Shown piece after piece: positions 22,279 through 24,409 of a stretch of 24,409 nucleotides of DNA. Origin of the DNA: Candidatus Woesearchaeota archaeon (GTDB taxonomy: Archaea; Nanobdellota; Nanobdellia; Woesearchaeales; SM23-78); contig JAHWIP010000059.1 of the NCBI GenBank assembly GCA_019322375.1, forward strand, positions 1-24,409, in the 5' to 3' direction. The position numbers were made by a program, and so were the translations under genes. The notes under the pieces are model-generated. The model was not told where the DNA came from. It ran no database searches and saw only the letters and a list, made by a program, of their open reading frames with translations. Position 1 is the stretch's first letter; each line of letters starts with the position of its first letter.

Positions 22279-22725
22279 TCATTCATTACTCCATTCTTGT
22301 TTTATCTTCTGACCACCAGCTTCTATTTCAAAGTAACCTGATTCTCCGTCTTCACTAAAATAATAATCCATCTTGCCTGTCTCGCCTTCACTTTCAAAAG
22401 TGTATTCTACATGGCATAAGCCTGCGTATTCACCAGAAGATATCAGTCCCTTAATAATCCATCTAGCATCTCCTTGTTCTTCAGGTTGTTTTGAGGTAAA
22501 AGTCCATTCAGCGCCTTCCTGGCACCACTCATCATTGTCTGTTCCTGTTACTTCAACCGTTCCTTCTTCTGTTTCTACTGTTACTTTGTCCTTGCCAATA
22601 TCAACATCTGCTTCTCCGCCCATTTCCTTTTCAATCCCTTTCTCAACAACTTTTTTTCCACATCCTGTTAAAAGGATAAGAACCACTAATAAACCAATAC
22701 AAATAACCAAATAAGATTTTTTCAT
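22279..22725 (-). CDS. Small lipoprotein (148 aa)
   Basis: Start chosen at ATG 22725: a GGTGATC Shine-Dalgarno lies directly before it, the TATA box at 22758-22768 predicts transcription start near 22738, and the signal peptide then has the normal form (MKKSYLVICIGLLVVLILLTGC, lipobox LTGC with C22). The in-frame ATG at 22749 would sit at or upstream of the transcription start. The mature part is acidic, with short stretches of alternating V/E residues (VTVETEEGTVEVT) and a C-terminal beta domain containing two cysteines (CQEGAEWTF and CHVEYTF) that could pair. Not assigned to a family. It is probably a periplasmic-side or surface binding or carrier protein. Confidence 0.75.
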   Translation of the reverse strand: MKKSYLVICIGLLVVLILLTGCGKKVVEKGIEKEMGGEADVDIGKDKVTVETEEGTVEVTGTDNDEWCQEGAEWTFTSKQPEEQGDARWIIKGLISSGEYAGLCHVEYTFESEGETGKMDYYFSEDGESGYFEIEAGGQKIKQEWSNE

Positions 22726-22757
22726 AAGATCACCCCTAGAGAAAGGCATCTTTGTTA

Positions 22758-22768
22758 CATATTTAAAC
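22758..22768 (-). promoter_or_regulatory. TATA promoter of the 148-aa lipoprotein gene
   Basis: The minus strand reads GTTTAAATATG. It is divergent from the aEF1B promoter 14 bp away; predicted transcription start near 22738 leaves a short leader containing GGTGATC. Confidence 0.45.
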
Positions 22769-22781
22769 TTTTTGGAATAAA

Positions 22782-22792
22782 CTTTATAAATA
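22782..22792 (+). promoter_or_regulatory. TATA promoter of the aEF1B gene
   Basis: CTTTATAAATA is centred about 26 bp before the ATG at 22813; leaderless start predicted. Confidence 0.6.
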
Positions 22793-22812
22793 CAACCTTA
22801 ACCCAGATAAAC

Positions 22813-23091
22813 ATGGCCAAAGCAATCATCACACTCAAAATAATGCCTAAGAGCCCAGACACAGACCTGGATAAAGTCCAAGAAGCAGCTCTGGAGAAAA
22901 TCAAGGGCTTTGCAGGTGAAGGAGAAACAAAGCAAGAGATAGAGCCAGTAGCATTTGGATTAAAAGCCCTGAAAATAATCTTTGTAATGGATGAAGCAAA
23001 AGGCGCAACAGACCCGCTTGAAAAAGAAATCGAATCCATAGAAGGAGTTAATTCTGTAGAAGTAGTTGATGTAAGGAGAGCTATTGGGTGA
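22813..23091 (+). CDS. ef1b: Archaeal elongation factor 1-beta (GDP/GTP exchange factor for aEF1A)
   Basis: 92 residues, the usual length of archaeal EF-1beta. The pattern MAKAIITLKIMPKSPDTDLD at the N-terminus, IEPVAFGLKALKIIFVM in the middle and IESIEGVNSVEVVDVRRAIG at the end match this family throughout. The protein has a ferredoxin-like fold and promotes GDP release from EF-1alpha during translation elongation. It is separated from its usual partner, the zinc-ribbon protein at 22054, by a divergently oriented lipoprotein gene. Its TGA stop directly abuts the stop of the convergent substrate-binding gene (23089-23094, TGATCA). Confidence 0.96.
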   Translation: MAKAIITLKIMPKSPDTDLDKVQEAALEKIKGFAGEGETKQEIEPVAFGLKALKIIFVMDEAKGATDPLEKEIESIEGVNSVEVVDVRRAIG

Positions 23092-24234
23092 TCACTCTTC
23101 TAACATTATTATTTTTCCATCCTTTACTTCTTTTATCACGAATTCTGCTCCTTTTAATCCTTGCAAGCTGTCAAATCTGGTTTTGCCGTAAGTTATGGTC
23201 TCAAAATCATTGTTCCTTAACTCTTCAAGTAGACTTGTTCCTTTGTCCTCGCTTTTCTTTATTGCTTCTAGCAAAATATTTGTTGCGTCATAAGCATTTG
23301 CTGCTGAGAACAAAGGTTTTTTTCCAAACTTCTTGAAGTATTTAATAACAAACTCATAGTCAATATCTGCAGGCCTGATAAACCTTATTCCTTCCATTAA
23401 TGGTTTGTGCTCGTCTTTTTTCACATATTCGCTTATGGATTCTGTGCTGTAAATGACAAGGTCGGGACTGATTTCCAGTCTTTGCCTTAGAAATGCTAGG
23501 TTGCTTTTGCTTTCTGACACACCAAAGAATACTGCGTCAGGTTTTTGTTGTTTGATTTTAGTAAGCGATGTTCTAAAATCTGTTTCTCCATAAGTTGCAG
23601 TGTAGTCATCAACTATTTCTAGATTGAGCTTTTCTGAGTGTTTTTTGAAATGCTCTTTTATGTCCTGCCAAAAGGCATCGCTTTCAAAAAAAAGCACAAT
23701 TCTTTTTTTATTTGTTTTGGAAAAGTGTTCTGCCAGGGATTTTGTTTCTGCATCTGTTCTCCAATAAGTTGAAAAAACATAAGGATAGTCGCCTTGCTTC
23801 TTGATAGCTGTTATTGAAGCACTAGGCGTTATCATCACAATCTTGTGTTCATCTGATAAAGGTGTTGCTCCTGAATAAGTATCCATCCATGTAGGACCGA
23901 TTATCGCTTCAACATTATCAATTGATATTAGTTTTCTTACTGCTGTTACAGTATCTTTTTGATTTCCTGCAGTGTCTTCAACATCCAGTCTTACTTTTTT
24001 CCCATTAATTCCTCCTTGAGCATTTATTTCTTCTATTGCAAGAGTTGCTCCGTTTCTTTCTTCTTCCCCCCATCCTGCTGCAAATCCTGCTCCTAGTGCA
24101 AATGCCCCCCCTATTTTTATTTCTTCTTGATCCTGCACTACTTCTCCTGTTGGTGTTGTTGTGCTTGTGCATGCGCTTATCAAAATCAAAGCCAATAAGG
24201 TTATAGCTATCGCTAGTTTGATTCTTGGTTTCAT
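23092..24234 (-). CDS. ABC-type branched-chain amino-acid-like substrate-binding lipoprotein
   Basis: 380 residues. Signal peptide with lipobox LISAC (C22) and a Thr-rich linker anchor it to the outer face of the membrane. The mature part is a type-1 periplasmic-binding protein of the LivJ/LivK (receptor ligand-binding) family: IKIGGAFALGAGFAAGWGEE, GATLAIEEINAQGGINGKKVRL, DTAGNQKDTVTAVRKLI, IIGPTWMDTYSGATPLSDEHKI, and a late ANAYDATNILLEAI segment. It probably binds an amino acid or similar small ligand. No permease or ATPase genes of an ABC transporter are in the window, and nothing follows it on the same strand, so it stands alone here. Regulation is suggested by palindromes and a hairpin between its promoter and start. 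Confidence 0.92.
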   Translation of the reverse strand: MKPRIKLAIAITLLALILISACTSTTTPTGEVVQDQEEIKIGGAFALGAGFAAGWGEEERNGATLAIEEINAQGGINGKKVRLDVEDTAGNQKDTVTAVRKLISIDNVEAIIGPTWMDTYSGATPLSDEHKIVMITPSASITAIKKQGDYPYVFSTYWRTDAETKSLAEHFSKTNKKRIVLFFESDAFWQDIKEHFKKHSEKLNLEIVDDYTATYGETDFRTSLTKIKQQKPDAVFFGVSESKSNLAFLRQRLEISPDLVIYSTESISEYVKKDEHKPLMEGIRFIRPADIDYEFVIKYFKKFGKKPLFSAANAYDATNILLEAIKKSEDKGTSLLEELRNNDFETITYGKTRFDSLQGLKGAEFVIKEVKDGKIIMLEE

Positions 24235-24258
24235 TTTCCCCCCGCCTCAAATATTTTG

Positions 24259-24289
24259 ATGCTCGGGATTTTAGAGTTTTCCCGAGCAT
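24259..24289 (-). promoter_or_regulatory. Leader hairpin upstream of the substrate-binding protein gene
   Basis: ATGCTCGGGA and TCCCGAGCAT form a perfect 10-bp stem with an 11-nt loop, about 25 nt upstream of the ATG (24234). Predicted transcription starts near 24314, so this lies in the leader. It may regulate translation or stability; a purine-rich GAGGCGGGGGG lies between the hairpin and the ATG. Confidence 0.45.
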
Positions 24290-24316
24290 AAAGGTCGAGA
24301 CAAACCTCTTTTTAAC

Positions 24317-24328
24317 TACTGTACAGTA
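24317..24328. promoter_or_regulatory. 12-bp perfect palindrome, candidate operator
   Basis: TACTGTACAGTA lies between the minus-strand TATA box and the predicted transcription start of the substrate-binding gene, the standard place for an archaeal repressor. Confidence 0.5.
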
Positions 24329-24335
24329 ATTTCTC

Positions 24336-24343
24336 TATATAAA
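24336..24343 (-). promoter_or_regulatory. TATA promoter of the substrate-binding protein gene
   Basis: The minus strand reads TTTATATA with an A/T-rich upstream element; transcription start expected near 24314. Confidence 0.5.
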
Positions 24344-24345
24344 TA

Positions 24346-24372
24346 TTTGTCGCAATAAAATATTACGACAAA
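24346..24372. promoter_or_regulatory. 27-bp near-perfect palindrome between divergent promoters
   Basis: TTTGTCGcAATA-aaa-TATTaCGACAAA has 12-nt arms with one mismatch and a 3-nt spacer. It lies immediately upstream of the minus-strand TATA box and a few bases before the plus-strand TATA at 24380-24387, so a dimeric regulator here could control both divergent genes. Confidence 0.5.
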
Positions 24373-24379
24373 ACAAAGA

Positions 24380-24387
24380 TTTATATA
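24380..24387 (+). promoter_or_regulatory. TATA promoter of a plus-strand gene beyond the window
   Basis: TTTATATA lies 22 bp before the window end; the expected transcription start would be just outside, suggesting a divergent gene to the right. Confidence 0.35.
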
Positions 24388-24409
24388 TGCATGTGAACAC
24401 CACAAACAC

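Noticed and set aside
24005..24289. 94-aa minus-strand frame starting in the leader hairpin
   Set aside because: Its ATG is part of the inverted repeat and it overlaps the signal peptide of the substrate-binding protein in another frame.
1..24409. CRISPR array, tRNA or rRNA genes
   Set aside because: No regularly spaced short repeats and no tRNA- or rRNA-like sequence were recognised on either strand; all intergenic gaps are below 300 bp.

Overview
The window looks like a piece of an AT-rich archaeal chromosome, most likely a DPANN-type archaeon (Woesearchaeota/Pacearchaeota-like). Evidence: an archaeal elongation factor 1-beta next to its usual zinc-ribbon partner, an archaeal-type valyl-tRNA synthetase, an MCM-like AAA+ protein, archaeal TATA/BRE promoters about 25-30 nt before many start codons (so many leaderless mRNAs), Shine-Dalgarno sites of the GGTGATC/GGAGG type for internal genes, and many N-glycosylation-sequon-rich surface proteins with single membrane anchors. 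The lineage is an inference from gene content; no rRNA is present.

Layout. 1-994: two minus-strand winged-helix/nucleotidyltransferase proteins, the first cut by the window edge. 1054-3975: a minus-strand operon MoxR ATPase - DUF58 - membrane VWA (BatA-like). 4098-4763: a divergently transcribed soluble helical protein. 4770-8777: two tiny ribbon-helix-helix (RHH) regulators followed by a 1240-residue cadherin-like surface protein. Their promoter carries a 21-bp palindrome, and the leader has several competing hairpins and a 6-codon upstream ORF. 9050-14096: a surface-protein cluster (663-aa membrane protein, two nearly identical ~210-aa secreted proteins flanking a 395-aa membrane protein, and an 82-aa pilin-like protein). 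14276-16747: valS. 16851-17864: a Cys-rich secreted membrane protein. 17892-18461: a coiled-coil protein. 18574-19839: an MCM-like AAA+ ATPase, overlapped by a lipoprotein gene. 20438-21951: an MscS channel translationally overlapped with a stand-alone LigD-type 3'-phosphoesterase. 22054-23091: zinc-ribbon protein and aEF1B with an opposite-strand lipoprotein inserted between them. 23092-24234: an ABC-type substrate-binding lipoprotein, behind a promoter region with two palindromes and a leader hairpin.

How the parts may work together. About two fifths of the window encodes cell-surface or membrane-anchored proteins. Four proteins of the 9-14 kb cluster share one N-terminal plan: a short N-tail, a hydrophobic segment, then an SG-rich linker leading into a 'VxLxI' strand. 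The cytosolic part of the 663-aa protein resembles the whole soluble 221-aa protein encoded next to the MoxR operon. A reasonable but unproven reading is an envelope or surface-filament assembly system, with MoxR/VWA proteins as the ATP-driven part and the RHH/leader unit controlling the large adhesin. The most promising novelties are the RHH + switch-like leader upstream of the adhesin, the gene-converted pair of secreted subunits, and the MCM-like ATPase without the usual N-terminal domains.
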